Shown here piece after piece: positions 28,237 to 36,351 of a DNA stretch of 64,000 nt (position 1 is the first letter of the stretch; every line of letters starts with the position of its first letter). The notes beneath the pieces are model-generated. The model made no database searches. It saw nothing but the letters and a program-made list of their open reading frames with translations, and had not been told where the DNA came from. Source of the DNA: Pseudoxanthomonas sp. Root630 (GTDB lineage: Bacteria > Pseudomonadota > Gammaproteobacteria > Xanthomonadales > Xanthomonadaceae); assembly GCF_001427585.1 (NCBI RefSeq), contig NZ_LMGY01000001.1, positions 373,270-437,269 of the forward strand, given 5' to 3'. The translations under genes and the position numbers were made by a program.

Positions 28237-28863
28237 TCAGAACCAACTATCGACCAGTCGGCCCAGCGATTCGACCAGGTTGCCGGACAGGAAGCCGAAC
28301 ACCACGACGGCGATGCCGCCTGCGATCCATGCCACCAGCAGCAGGGCGCCGTCGCGTTCCAGCAACGCCAGCGCGAACAGCAGCAACAGGAAGCCGAACA
28401 CGTAGTTGGTGAACGGGATGGGCAACGCCAGCAGGATGCCCAGCAGCACCAGCAGCAGCCCGGTGAAGCTGAGGGCGATGCGGTTGTCGAGGAAGCCCGC
28501 CATGCGGGGACGCACCAGCTTCTCCAGGCGGCGCAGCCACGGCGCCATGCGCTGGCGGAAGCGCATCATCGCGCTCCGATGCGGCCCGCGGCGGGCGAGG
28601 AAGTCCGGCAGCCAGACCTTGCGCATGCCCAACAGCAATTGCACGCCGACGAGGATCACCATCGGTCCGCCGATCGCGCCGCCGACGCCGGGCACCGGGA
28701 TGAAGGCCGGCAGCACGCCGATGAAGAGCAGCATGCCGAAGGCCGCCGGGCCGAAACCCTTCAGCAGGTCGCCAAGGCGCAGGACTTCGTCGGGGTCGCC
28801 GGCAGCGAAGCCGTCGATCAGCGTGGCGGTGCTGGTGTGTCGCGGCGCGTCGTCGGCGGCCAT
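28237..28863 (-). CDS. ExoD-family membrane protein
   Basis: A 208-residue inner-membrane protein of the exopolysaccharide-synthesis ExoD family. It has about four to five hydrophobic segments, with the characteristic GVLPAFIPVPGVGGAIGGPM loop near the first one and a basic cytoplasmic stretch (RRGPHRSAMMRFRQRM). Molecular function is unknown even for the named Rhizobium member, which affects exopolysaccharide and alkali tolerance. ATG 28863 starts one base after the stop codon of the CNNM/CorC gene, so the two are cotranscribed and coupled. Confidence 0.85.
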   Translation of the reverse strand: MAADDAPRHTSTATLIDGFAAGDPDEVLRLGDLLKGFGPAAFGMLLFIGVLPAFIPVPGVGGAIGGPMVILVGVQLLLGMRKVWLPDFLARRGPHRSAMMRFRQRMAPWLRRLEKLVRPRMAGFLDNRIALSFTGLLLVLLGILLALPIPFTNYVFGFLLLLFALALLERDGALLLVAWIAGGIAVVVFGFLSGNLVESLGRLVDSWF

Positions 28864-28864
28864 A

Positions 28865-30205
28865 TCAGACCGCCAGGTCTTCGCCGTCGGTTTCCGGCAG
28901 CTTCTGCAGCAGCAGCTTGTCGATGCGCGCGCCGTCCAGATCGACCACTTCGAAACGCCAGCCGGCCCATTCCAGTTGCTCGCCAACGTGCGGAATACGG
29001 CCGAAGCGCTCGATCATCATGCCGGCGAGGGTGTTGTACTCGTCGTCGTCGGGCAGGGCCACGCCGCCCAGCAGTTCGCGCAGGTCGTCGTTGGGCAGCG
29101 AGCCGTCCACCAGCAGTGACCCGTCGTCACGGACCACCACCAGCGGGGCCTCGTCGATGTTGTGCTCGGCGGCCTGGAGACGGCCGACCACGGCGCCCAT
29201 CAGGTCGCTCTGGGTCACCAGGCCCTGGATCTCGCCGTACTCGTCCACGACCAACGCCAGCGACTGCTGTTCTTCGCGGAAGATCTCCAGCAGTTTCATC
29301 GCATGGGTGGACTCGGAGACGAACAGCGGTTCGCGCAGCTTGATGAAGAGGTCCGGCTTCGCCGCGCCAAGCGCCGGCAGCAGCGACTTCACCTCCAGCA
29401 CGCCGACCACGTCCTGGTCGCTGCCGCGATAGACCGGGAAGCGCGAGAACGCGGACTCGTGCATCGTTTCCAGGTTGTCCTCGTAGGAGGCAGCGGCATC
29501 CAGCCAGACGATCTTCTTGCGCGGGGTCATCAGGCTGTCGGCGGTGCGGTCGCCCAGGCGCAGCACACGGTTGACCATGTTGCGCTCGTCGGCGTCGATC
29601 ACGCCGGCCTCGTGCCCCTCGGAGACCAGCATGCGGATTTCTTCTTCGCTGACGGTGGTCGCTTCGTCGTTGCCCAGACCCAGCAGGCGCAGGACCAAGC
29701 GCGTGCTGTGTGAGAGCAGCCATACGAAGGGGAAGGCGATCTTCGCCAGCCAGCCCATCGGCACCGCGACGAATCCGGCGATCTTTTCCGGCGCGGTGAT
29801 CGCCAGTCGTTTCGGCACCAGCTCGCCGAAGATCAGCGTGAGGAAGGTGATCAGGGCCACGGCAAGCGTCTTGCCTATCAGCTCCGACCACGGCTGCGGC
29901 TCGCCGACGAGGGTGAAGCTGGCCGAAAGTGAAGGGAACACGCCCTGCAGCCAGCCAGCGATGGCCATGCCGATGGCTTCGCCGCCGAACAGGCCTGTGA
30001 GAACGCCGATCAGGGTGATGCCGATCTGGACCGTGGACAGGAAGCTTTCGGGCTTCTCGGACAGGTCCAGTGCGCGCTGGGCGCGGTGACTGGTCTGCGC
30101 CATCTGCTTGAGCCGGCTCTTGCGCGAAGTCATGACCGACATCTCGGACATGGCGAAGAAGCCGTTCAACAGCACCAGGGCAAAAACAACGATCAGCTCA
30201 AGCAC
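28865..30205 (-). CDS. CNNM/CorC-family (HlyC/CorC) transporter-like protein
   Basis: A 446-residue protein with the full bacterial CorC layout: an N-terminal CNNM (DUF21) membrane domain of about 190 residues with three to four segments and the MSEMSVMTSRKSRL motif, a pair of CBS domains (about 205-330, including MTPRKKIVWLD and LALVVDEYGEIQGLVT), and a C-terminal transporter-associated CorC_HlyC domain with GSLPNDDL and YNTLAGMM. Members of this group export magnesium or sodium, or affect their transport. The start is GTG with GGAGG upstream. It heads a two-gene operon with the ExoD-like gene. Confidence 0.9.
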   Translation of the reverse strand: MLELIVVFALVLLNGFFAMSEMSVMTSRKSRLKQMAQTSHRAQRALDLSEKPESFLSTVQIGITLIGVLTGLFGGEAIGMAIAGWLQGVFPSLSASFTLVGEPQPWSELIGKTLAVALITFLTLIFGELVPKRLAITAPEKIAGFVAVPMGWLAKIAFPFVWLLSHSTRLVLRLLGLGNDEATTVSEEEIRMLVSEGHEAGVIDADERNMVNRVLRLGDRTADSLMTPRKKIVWLDAAASYEDNLETMHESAFSRFPVYRGSDQDVVGVLEVKSLLPALGAAKPDLFIKLREPLFVSESTHAMKLLEIFREEQQSLALVVDEYGEIQGLVTQSDLMGAVVGRLQAAEHNIDEAPLVVVRDDGSLLVDGSLPNDDLRELLGGVALPDDDEYNTLAGMMIERFGRIPHVGEQLEWAGWRFEVVDLDGARIDKLLLQKLPETDGEDLAV

Positions 30206-30487
30206 GGGAGCCTCCGTTCAACGCGGGGAGGGCCGGCAGGGCGGGCGGGGTCTGTCGCGGGGGACAGTGGGGGGGGGTAGGGTCGTCGTCCATAGGGTGC
30301 ACCCCAGGGGGCGCGGGGCGAGTTTAGCAAACGGTCCCGTGCACGAGACGCGAAGCTGAACAAGACGTTTGGCTAATGGCGCCCTCGGAAACCCTTGTCG
30401 CGGGCAGGCCGGGCTGTCCGTCGGAGTCACGAAACGGTCATAATTCCGCCCCTGAAGCCGTCCATCCCGTGACGGTGGGACCGCCCG
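30206..30487. other. Divergent intergenic region with a long G-run
   Basis: This 282-bp region separates the CNNM/CorC gene from the phosphate transport operon. It contains several G-tracts (about 30247-30283, the longest nine G) on the plus strand, close enough to form a G-quadruplex. A CATAAT hexamer at about 30438 could be the -10 for the downstream operon, but no matching -35 or Pho box is convincing. Confidence 0.5.
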
Positions 30488-31114
30488 ATGTTCTCCCTCC
30501 AGACGATCTTCGGCTCCGGCCAGCAGTTCTACACGCTGTTGGACGAGGCCGCCCAAGCCGCCCACGACAGCACCAAGGCCCTGCACACCATGATGAAGGC
30601 CACCGACCGCCAGCCGGCGCTCGATGCCTTCAAGCTGGCGCGCCTGCGCGAGCGCGCGGCCTCGGACAAGATCGGCAAGGCGCTGGTGGACAGCTTCATC
30701 ACCCCGATCGAGCGCGAGGACATCGAGGCGCTGGGTTCGGCGCTGTACAAGATCCCCAAGCAGGTCGAGAAGTTCGCCGACCGCTATTCGCTGGCCATCC
30801 AGCACCTGGACGGCATCGACTTCGCGCCGCGCGCGGCGATGCTGGAGCAGGCGGCGTCGGTCGTCGTGGAGATGGTCCACGAGATCAAGAAAATGAACAT
30901 CGACCGCATGACCTCGCTCAACGAGAAGCTGCGCGCGATCGAGAACGAAGCCGACCGGCTGATGCTGGAGCTGTACCGCGACATCTATTCCGGCCGCCTG
31001 GACCACCTGCAGATGTTCCTGCTGAAGGAATTCTTCGAGATCCTGGAAAAGGCCATCGACCGCTGCCGCGAGGCCGGCGTGGTGGCGTACCAGATCGTCC
31101 TCAAGAACAGCTGA
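30488..31114 (+). CDS. DUF47 PhoU-like regulator of phosphate transport
   Basis: A 208-residue all-helical cytoplasmic protein related to PhoU (TIGR00153/DUF47). It lacks membrane segments and signal peptide and shows the family's acidic metal-binding helices (VDSFITPIEREDIEAL and ENEADRLMLELYRDIY). DUF47 proteins pair with Pit-type transporters and modulate their activity. The pit gene starts 12 nt after its stop. Confidence 0.9.
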   Translation: MFSLQTIFGSGQQFYTLLDEAAQAAHDSTKALHTMMKATDRQPALDAFKLARLRERAASDKIGKALVDSFITPIEREDIEALGSALYKIPKQVEKFADRYSLAIQHLDGIDFAPRAAMLEQAASVVVEMVHEIKKMNIDRMTSLNEKLRAIENEADRLMLELYRDIYSGRLDHLQMFLLKEFFEILEKAIDRCREAGVVAYQIVLKNS

Positions 31115-31126
31115 CGGGTCGCGCCC

Positions 31127-32248
31127 ATGCTTACCCTCGTGCTGGTGGTGATCTTCGCCGCGCTCGTCTTCGAGTTCATCAACGGCTTCCACGACACCGC
31201 CAACTCCATCGCCACGGTCGTCGCCACCAAGGTGCTGTCGCCGGGCCAGGCGGTGATGCTGGCCGCCGGCATGAACCTGATCGGTGCGCTGACCGGCACC
31301 GCGGTCGCCAAGACGATCGCCTCGGGCCTGATCGATACCAACGTGGTGCAGGTCACCTCGCAGGTGATCCTGTGCGCCCTGCTGGGCGGCATCATCTGGA
31401 ACCTCATCACCTGGTGGAAGGGCCTGCCGTCCTCGTCCTCGCACGCGCTGATCGGCGGCCTGTGCGGTGCCGCGCTCGCGGCCGCGCACAACGACTGGGC
31501 CGCATTGATCTGGTCGCAGGCGGCCGGCGACTGGACGCAGAACAAGGGCATCCTCTGGAAGGTCGTGCTGCCGATGATCACCTCGCCGGTCGCGGGTTTC
31601 CTGCTCGGCATCGTGGTGATGGTGGCGCTGTGGGGCCTGATCGTCCTGCTGGCGCGCATGGGTGGCTGGCTGGGTCGCCTGGCGCGGCCGCACTTCGTCA
31701 ACAGGTTCTTCGGCAAGGCGCAAATCCTGTCGGCCGCCTACATGGGGTACGCGCACGGCCACAACGACGCGCAGAAGACCATGGGCATCATCGCGCTGAC
31801 CCTGTTCGGCGCCGAAGCGACCGGTGCGCTGGACAACCTGCCGGGCTGGCTGGCGTTCCTGCATCCCGGGAGCGCGGGCGAGCAGGACATCGCGATGTGG
31901 ATCGTCATCACCTGCGCCATCGTGATGGCGCTGGGCACGGCGTCGGGTGGCTGGAAGATCATCAAGACGCTGGGCCACAAGATGGTGAAGCTGCACCCGA
32001 TCAACGGCTTCGCCGCGGAAACCAGCTCGGCCACGATCCTCACCGTGGCCGCGCACTTCGGCATGCCGGTCTCGACCACGCACAGCATCTCCACCGCCAT
32101 CATGGGCGTGGGCTTCGCGAAGAACCCGCGCGCGCTGAAGTTCAGCGTCATCGAACGCATCCTGTGGGCATGGGTGCTGACGATTCCTGCGGCGGGCGGT
32201 ATTGCCTACGGCCTGCTGCGTTTGCTGGAGTCGATCGGCTGGGCGTGA
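31127..32248 (+). CDS. pit: Pit-family low-affinity inorganic phosphate transporter
   Basis: A 373-residue inner-membrane carrier of metal-phosphate complexes driven by protons. It carries the inverted-repeat PHO4 signatures, GFHDTANSIATVV near the N-terminus and YAHGHNDAQKTMG in the second half, with ten or more membrane segments. GFHDTANS and GHNDAQKT provide the paired Asn/Asp phosphate-site residues. With DUF47 it forms a constitutive phosphate uptake unit that complements the starvation-type locus at 5-11 kb. Confidence 0.94.
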   Translation: MLTLVLVVIFAALVFEFINGFHDTANSIATVVATKVLSPGQAVMLAAGMNLIGALTGTAVAKTIASGLIDTNVVQVTSQVILCALLGGIIWNLITWWKGLPSSSSHALIGGLCGAALAAAHNDWAALIWSQAAGDWTQNKGILWKVVLPMITSPVAGFLLGIVVMVALWGLIVLLARMGGWLGRLARPHFVNRFFGKAQILSAAYMGYAHGHNDAQKTMGIIALTLFGAEATGALDNLPGWLAFLHPGSAGEQDIAMWIVITCAIVMALGTASGGWKIIKTLGHKMVKLHPINGFAAETSSATILTVAAHFGMPVSTTHSISTAIMGVGFAKNPRALKFSVIERILWAWVLTIPAAGGIAYGLLRLLESIGWA

Positions 32249-32273
32249 TGCCTCCGCGCATGCGTTGAAAAAG

Positions 32274-32299
32274 AAAACGCCGGGCTTGCCCGGCGTTTT
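32274..32299 (+). terminator. Rho-independent terminator after pit
   Basis: AAAACGCCGGG-CTTG-CCCGGCGTTTT, an 11-bp perfect stem with flanking A/T-tracts. It also faces the convergent YbjN-like gene. Confidence 0.9.
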
Positions 32300-32334
32300 C
32301 CATTGGCGTCCGCGATGGCGGGCCGCGGCGCGCC

Positions 32335-32745
32335 CTACAGCAGGTCGCCTTCCGCGGAAAGCGCGCGCTCCATGCTGTCGCCCAGGCCACCGATCTCCAG
32401 CACCAGGCGGTCCACTTCCGCCGGGCTCAGGCTCTCGTAAGGGCGGTTCTCGCACAGCTGCAGGTAGGGCACGCCGTCGAGTTCGCCGATGGCCAGGTAG
32501 CCCACGCTGCTCTGCCAGTTGAATGTCAGCGCGCGCCGGGCATCGATGCCGGTCATCGGTGCGATCACGGTGCTCACGCGCAGGTAGCCGCGCTCGTCGT
32601 CGTTGCCCAGTTCGGACAGGAAGATCGCCTGGTGCCGTTTACCGTTGCCCAGCGACAGTTCCACGCAGGCCACGAAGGGATCGTGCATGGTGACCTTGTA
32701 GCCGGAAGAATTCAGGTGGCCGCGAACCTGTTCGAAGTTTTCCAT
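32335..32745 (-). CDS. YbjN/CesT-like small soluble protein
   Basis: A 136-residue cytoplasmic protein with the fold pattern of YbjN-domain and type III chaperone-like proteins: an N-terminal helix (ENFEQVRGHL), a beta-rich middle, and a C-terminal helix ending SMERALSAEG. No catalytic motif is seen. ATG 32745 was chosen as the family-like N-terminus; longer upstream extension is out-of-family. The YbjN name is a tentative family call, not a function. Confidence 0.6.
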   Translation of the reverse strand: MENFEQVRGHLNSSGYKVTMHDPFVACVELSLGNGKRHQAIFLSELGNDDERGYLRVSTVIAPMTGIDARRALTFNWQSSVGYLAIGELDGVPYLQLCENRPYESLSPAEVDRLVLEIGGLGDSMERALSAEGDLL

Positions 32746-32786
32746 GGCGTGCTCCGGTGTTGCCGATGCCGCTATGCTAATCCGGC

Positions 32787-33125
32787 ATGAGCGCCAAGTC
32801 TCCCGAAGACCGCATCCTGGCTGCGATCCGCGCGATCCCGCGCGGACAGGTGGCCGGCTATGGCGAAGTCGCGTACCGCGCGGGCCTGCCCGGGCGGGCA
32901 CGGCTGGCAGCGCGCATCCTCAGCCAGAACGACGATCCTGGGCTGCCTTGGCACCGCGTGCTGCGCTCGGATGGGCGCATCGCATTCCCGGAAGGCTCGC
33001 GGGCGTATCGCGAGCAGAGCCAGCGCCTGCGCGCGGAGGGCGTGAAGGTGGAGAACGGGCGGGTGAAGCGTCCGCGCAAGGCCGACACCCTCGACGAGGC
33101 GCTGTGGGGTCCCGGCCAGCCTTAA
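32787..33125 (+). CDS. Alkyltransferase-like (ATL) DNA-lesion-binding protein
   Basis: A 112-residue MGMT-family protein. The DNA-binding helix (IPRGQVAGYGEVAYRAGL) and arginine finger region are conserved, but the catalytic motif PCHR of O6-methylguanine methyltransferases reads PWHRV with Trp55 in the cysteine position. That substitution defines the ATL group, which binds O6-alkylguanine and flags it for nucleotide excision repair without removing the alkyl group. Length is typical of ATLs, lacking the N-terminal MGMT domain. Confidence 0.9.
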   Translation: MSAKSPEDRILAAIRAIPRGQVAGYGEVAYRAGLPGRARLAARILSQNDDPGLPWHRVLRSDGRIAFPEGSRAYREQSQRLRAEGVKVENGRVKRPRKADTLDEALWGPGQP

Positions 33126-33167
33126 CGTGACACAAGTATCATGGCGGCATATGACATGAGGACCGCC

Positions 33168-33812
33168 ATGTTTCCCCGTTTGCTTCCCGTCACCCGCAAC
33201 CTGTTGATCGCCAATGTCGCCGTCTACTTCCTGCAGCTCTTACTGGGCGGGGCGTTCGAGACGTTGTTCGCACTGAGGCCGGTCGGGTATGGCTTCATGC
33301 CATGGCAGTTGCTGACTTACGGCTTCATGCACGATCCGTCGGGCGTTGCGCACCTGGCGTTCAACATGCTCGCGCTGTGGATGTTCGGCAGTCCGCTGGA
33401 GCAGACCTGGGGCGCGAAGCGTTTCCTCACCTATTACCTGGTCTGCATCGTCGGCGCCGGTCTGCTGCAGCTGGGCGTCGGCTGGTGGATGGTGAGCAGC
33501 GGCGGCATGCCGTACCCCACGCTGGGTGCGTCCGGCGGTGTGTTCGGCCTGTTGCTGGGGTACGGGATGCTGTTCCCCGACAACCGCATGATCATTTTCC
33601 CGCTGCCGATGGCGATCCGTGCGCGCACCCTGGTGATCATCTACGCCGTACTCGCCCTGCTGATGGGGTTCACCGGCCTGCAACCGGGCGTGGCCCATTT
33701 CGCGCACCTGGGCGGCATGGTGTTCGGCTGGCTGATGATCCGCTACTGGCGCGGCCAGCCGCCATTCGGGCGCGGCCGGCGCGGTCCGCCCCGCATGCGT
33801 ATCGTCAAGTGA
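33168..33812 (+). CDS. Rhomboid-family intramembrane serine protease
   Basis: A 214-residue six-segment membrane protein. The catalytic pair is present: Ser122 in GASGG and His179 in AHFAHLGG; the HxxxN-type region HLAFNM in the second segment is also conserved. ATG 33168 is supported by AGGA five bases upstream; ATGs at 33141 and 33156 are in frame but lack this. Substrate is not predictable. A bidirectional terminator follows. Confidence 0.88.
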   Translation: MFPRLLPVTRNLLIANVAVYFLQLLLGGAFETLFALRPVGYGFMPWQLLTYGFMHDPSGVAHLAFNMLALWMFGSPLEQTWGAKRFLTYYLVCIVGAGLLQLGVGWWMVSSGGMPYPTLGASGGVFGLLLGYGMLFPDNRMIIFPLPMAIRARTLVIIYAVLALLMGFTGLQPGVAHFAHLGGMVFGWLMIRYWRGQPPFGRGRRGPPRMRIVK

Positions 33813-33823
33813 TCGGTGGATGA

Positions 33824-33851
33824 AGAAAGGCGCGGAATTCCGCGCCTTTCT
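33824..33851. terminator. Bidirectional rho-independent terminator
   Basis: AGAAAGGCGCGG and its complement form a stem with an AATT-centred palindrome (CGCGGAATTCCGCG) and T-tract. It serves the convergent rhomboid and M13 peptidase genes. Confidence 0.85.
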
Positions 33852-33876
33852 TTTGTCCCGCGGTTAACGGCGGAAC

Positions 33877-35898
33877 TCAGCGCCAGACGCGGATCTGTTC
33901 GGCCTCGTTGGCCTGCATCGGCTGGCCGGCCTTGCAGGTGAACGCCTGCGCGAAGGACGGCTGCTGGGTCAACGGGCCGTTGGCACGCCACTGGCCGGGT
34001 GCATGCACATCCACGGCGGCACGCTGCGCCGCCTCGGTCTCCGAGAGGTTCTGCGCCCACAACGTGGCCCAGGCCTTGTAGAACGACTGCTTCGCTGCGG
34101 CGCTGGCCTGCGGTTCGGCGGTCGCGAACGCATCCCACGCCAGCTCGACGCCCGCGAGATCGGCGAGGTTCTCGTCCTGCGTGAGCGCTCCATTGACCTT
34201 GACGTTCTTCAGGTCGGGATAGGCGTAGGCGCCGTACTGCGTGGCGACCTTGCTGCCCAGGGCATTCCATGCCGCCACGTCGGCCGGGCTCCACCAGTCG
34301 CGCAGCTGGCCCTTCGCATCGACCATGCGGCCCTTGCTGTCGAAGCCGCGGCTCAGCTCGTGGCCGACCAGTGCGCCGAACGCGCCGTACTGCACGGCCG
34401 CCGGCTGCTTCGCATCGAAGATCTCTTCCTGCAGGACGGCAGCGGTGACGATCAGGCGGTTCTGCGCCAGGTCGTAGGCCAGCGCCGGTTGCTGCGGCAG
34501 CACGTCCCAGCGGCGGTCGGCGTTGCCCTTGCCGATGCGCTTCATCTCTTCGCGATGGCGCCACGTGGACGCGATCAGGATGTTGCCGCCGAAGCTGCCG
34601 CGACCCATCGGCTGCACGGTGTAGTCGAGGTCGCGCCTGGGCGTGCTGACTTCGATCTTCAGCTTGTCCAGCTTCGCCTTGCCTTCGGCCTTGGCGGTGT
34701 CGCTCAACCAGCTGCTGCGCTCGATGCCGCGGCCCAGTGCATCACGCACCTGGCCGGCGATCTGTTCGGCGCGGCGCTTGTGGTCGGACGGCACGTAACG
34801 CTCGGCGTATTCCTTGCCCAGCATCGGGCCGGCGGCGAGGTTGATGGCGTCGAGCACCTGGCGCCAGCGCGGGGCCGGCGCGGCCTCGCCACGCAGCACG
34901 CGGCCACGGAAGTCGAACTCCGCGTCGCGGAATGGTTTGGCCAGGTACGGCGCCATCGCATCGCCCACGCGCCAGCGCAGGTACGCCTTCCACTGGTCGG
35001 GCTTGAGGCTGGCGACCAGACCGTCGAGGCGCTTGAACAGGGCAGGATCGGCGAGCGAGACGGTGTCGTCGTTCACGCCCTGCGCTTTCAGGAAGGCATC
35101 GAGTTGCAGGTTGCGGTACTGCTTGCCCAGGTCCTTGGTCGGCACGGGGGCGTAGTTGGCGAACGGGCTGCGCAGGTCGACGATCGGCTTGGACACCTGG
35201 GCCAGGCGCGATTCGAGGTCGATCACCAGGGCGGACTCGGCATCCAGCTTCGCGGCCGGCGTGCCGGTCAGGGCCAGCACCTGCTTCACATAGGCGCGGT
35301 AACGGCCCAGCAGCTCGCGGGTGTCGGCGTCGCTGCGGGTGTAGTAGGCGGGGTCGGGCAGGCCCAGGCCGCCCTGCATGAAGTAGCCGATGTGGCGGTC
35401 CAGCGCCTGCAGGTCCACGTCCGGGCTGAAGTTGAACGCCACCGGGACACCGACCTGGTGCAGCGCGGCGATGGCCGGCGCGACGTCCTTGGGCTTCTTG
35501 ATGGCGTTGATGCGGTCCAGCAGCGGGGCGATGGGCTTGGCGCCATCGGCTTCCACGGCGGCTTCGTCCAGGCCGCTGGCCCAGAAGTCGCCCAGCAGCT
35601 TCTGCACGTTGCCCTGCGGCGACTTCATCGCCGCGTCGAGCAGGGCGCGCTGCTGCTCCAGGGTGCGCTCGCGGAAGGCGCCCAGCACGCTCACGCCGCC
35701 TTCGCCGGCGGGGACGGGGTGGTTCTTCAACCAGGCGGCATTCGTGGCGGTGTAGAAGTCGGTGCACTCCGCGCTGACGGCGGGGGCACGCGCGGCGCGC
35801 TTCTTGCGCTGCGCATCGGCGTCCGGGGCGCCCAGGGCCAGGACCAGGGCAAGAGCGATCAGGGTGGGACGGCCGAGTGCGGTGCGCGGGAGGGACAT
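33877..35898 (-). CDS. M13-family (neprilysin-type) peptidase with degenerate zinc motif
   Basis: A 673-residue exported protein of the neprilysin family. It has a Sec signal peptide (ending DADA), the large M13 N-terminal domain, and the C-terminal catalytic domain. In the zinc motif HExxH the second histidine is replaced: the sequence reads HELSRGFD with His513, Glu514 and Arg517. The downstream ENLADLAG motif (Glu576, Asp580) is intact. Losing one of three zinc ligands should abolish normal activity, so it may be a binding or chaperone pseudoenzyme. The paralogue at 36.4-38.5 kb has the full motif. The frame is intact throughout. ATG 35898 gives the signal peptide but has no clear Shine-Dalgarno. 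Confidence 0.88.
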   Translation of the reverse strand: MSLPRTALGRPTLIALALVLALGAPDADAQRKKRAARAPAVSAECTDFYTATNAAWLKNHPVPAGEGGVSVLGAFRERTLEQQRALLDAAMKSPQGNVQKLLGDFWASGLDEAAVEADGAKPIAPLLDRINAIKKPKDVAPAIAALHQVGVPVAFNFSPDVDLQALDRHIGYFMQGGLGLPDPAYYTRSDADTRELLGRYRAYVKQVLALTGTPAAKLDAESALVIDLESRLAQVSKPIVDLRSPFANYAPVPTKDLGKQYRNLQLDAFLKAQGVNDDTVSLADPALFKRLDGLVASLKPDQWKAYLRWRVGDAMAPYLAKPFRDAEFDFRGRVLRGEAAPAPRWRQVLDAINLAAGPMLGKEYAERYVPSDHKRRAEQIAGQVRDALGRGIERSSWLSDTAKAEGKAKLDKLKIEVSTPRRDLDYTVQPMGRGSFGGNILIASTWRHREEMKRIGKGNADRRWDVLPQQPALAYDLAQNRLIVTAAVLQEEIFDAKQPAAVQYGAFGALVGHELSRGFDSKGRMVDAKGQLRDWWSPADVAAWNALGSKVATQYGAYAYPDLKNVKVNGALTQDENLADLAGVELAWDAFATAEPQASAAAKQSFYKAWATLWAQNLSETEAAQRAAVDVHAPGQWRANGPLTQQPSFAQAFTCKAGQPMQANEAEQIRVWR

Positions 35899-36058
35899 CA
35901 GGGGGGTTCCGTGATTCAGGGGTCGGGCGATTCTAGCAAGCACCTCCGGGTTAAGCCTTTTGCGAGCGACAAAACTTTCGACCAAGGTGGCGAATATTCT
36001 GGCAGCCTGTCACAGCTCTCGCAGATTGATGAAATGCACATTCACTAATCAAAAATAG

Positions 36059-36084
36059 AAGAGGCCTGAATAATCAGGCCTCTT
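36059..36084 (-). terminator. Terminator after the small leader-peptide gene
   Basis: An 11-bp stem (AAGAGGCCTGA, loop, TCAGGCCTCTT) six bases past the peptide stop codon on the minus strand, followed by TCTATTTTTG. It isolates the peptide gene from the M13 gene further downstream. Confidence 0.85.
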
Positions 36085-36089
36085 GTTAG

Positions 36090-36272
36090 TCAACGTAACG
36101 TACACGCGAAGTTGAAGTAGGGCATGTTTGTAGAGCTGGATGTGCCCGGCGTACAGGAGTTGCCCCCCTCACTTCTGTTGTCCATGGACGATCTGACTTC
36201 AGTGCGGATTTGTGAGCTTGCGATGTTTGCTCCGCAAACTAGTTCGACGTCATTCTTGCTTAGTTCCTTCAT
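36090..36272 (-). CDS. 60-residue peptide with bacteriocin-type leader
   Basis: A short gene with an excellent ribosome site (CAGGAG, six bases, ATG 36272) and its own terminator. The N-terminus MKELSKNDVELVCGAN matches the amphipathic ELxxxxVELVxG(G/A) leaders of class II bacteriocins and related secreted peptides, with GA (residues 14-15) in the usual double-glycine position. The predicted 45-residue mature peptide is rich in Ser, Thr and Asn, has two cysteines (Cys40, Cys57) that could pair, and is far less GC-biased in codon use than its neighbours. It lies between two M13 peptidases and 79 bp after the active-type one. No maturation enzyme or peptidase-ABC exporter is visible nearby. The product is a predicted peptide only. 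Confidence 0.72.
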   Translation of the reverse strand: MKELSKNDVELVCGANIASSQIRTEVRSSMDNRSEGGNSCTPGTSSSTNMPYFNFACTLR

Positions 36273-36351
36273 TTTGTACTCCTGAATGTGGCTTCTTGCC
36301 ACTAGAAGAAACTAGCTCGAACAATCACAGTTCCGCAATTTACATTTGCGT

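Noticed and set aside
30430-30487. A Pho box upstream of DUF47-pit
   Set aside because: The best candidate (CTGTCCG-TCGG-AGTCACG) matches too poorly in both halves, and Pit systems are usually not PhoB-activated.
33877-35898. M13 gene with HELSR as a frameshifted pseudogene
   Set aside because: The frame is intact over its full length and other family motifs are preserved, so a substitution and not gene decay is the simpler reading.
36273-36302. Longer version of the small peptide starting at 36302 (MARSHIQEYK)
   Set aside because: The extra residues have no ribosome site and would spoil the leader; CAGGAG sits exactly before ATG 36272.
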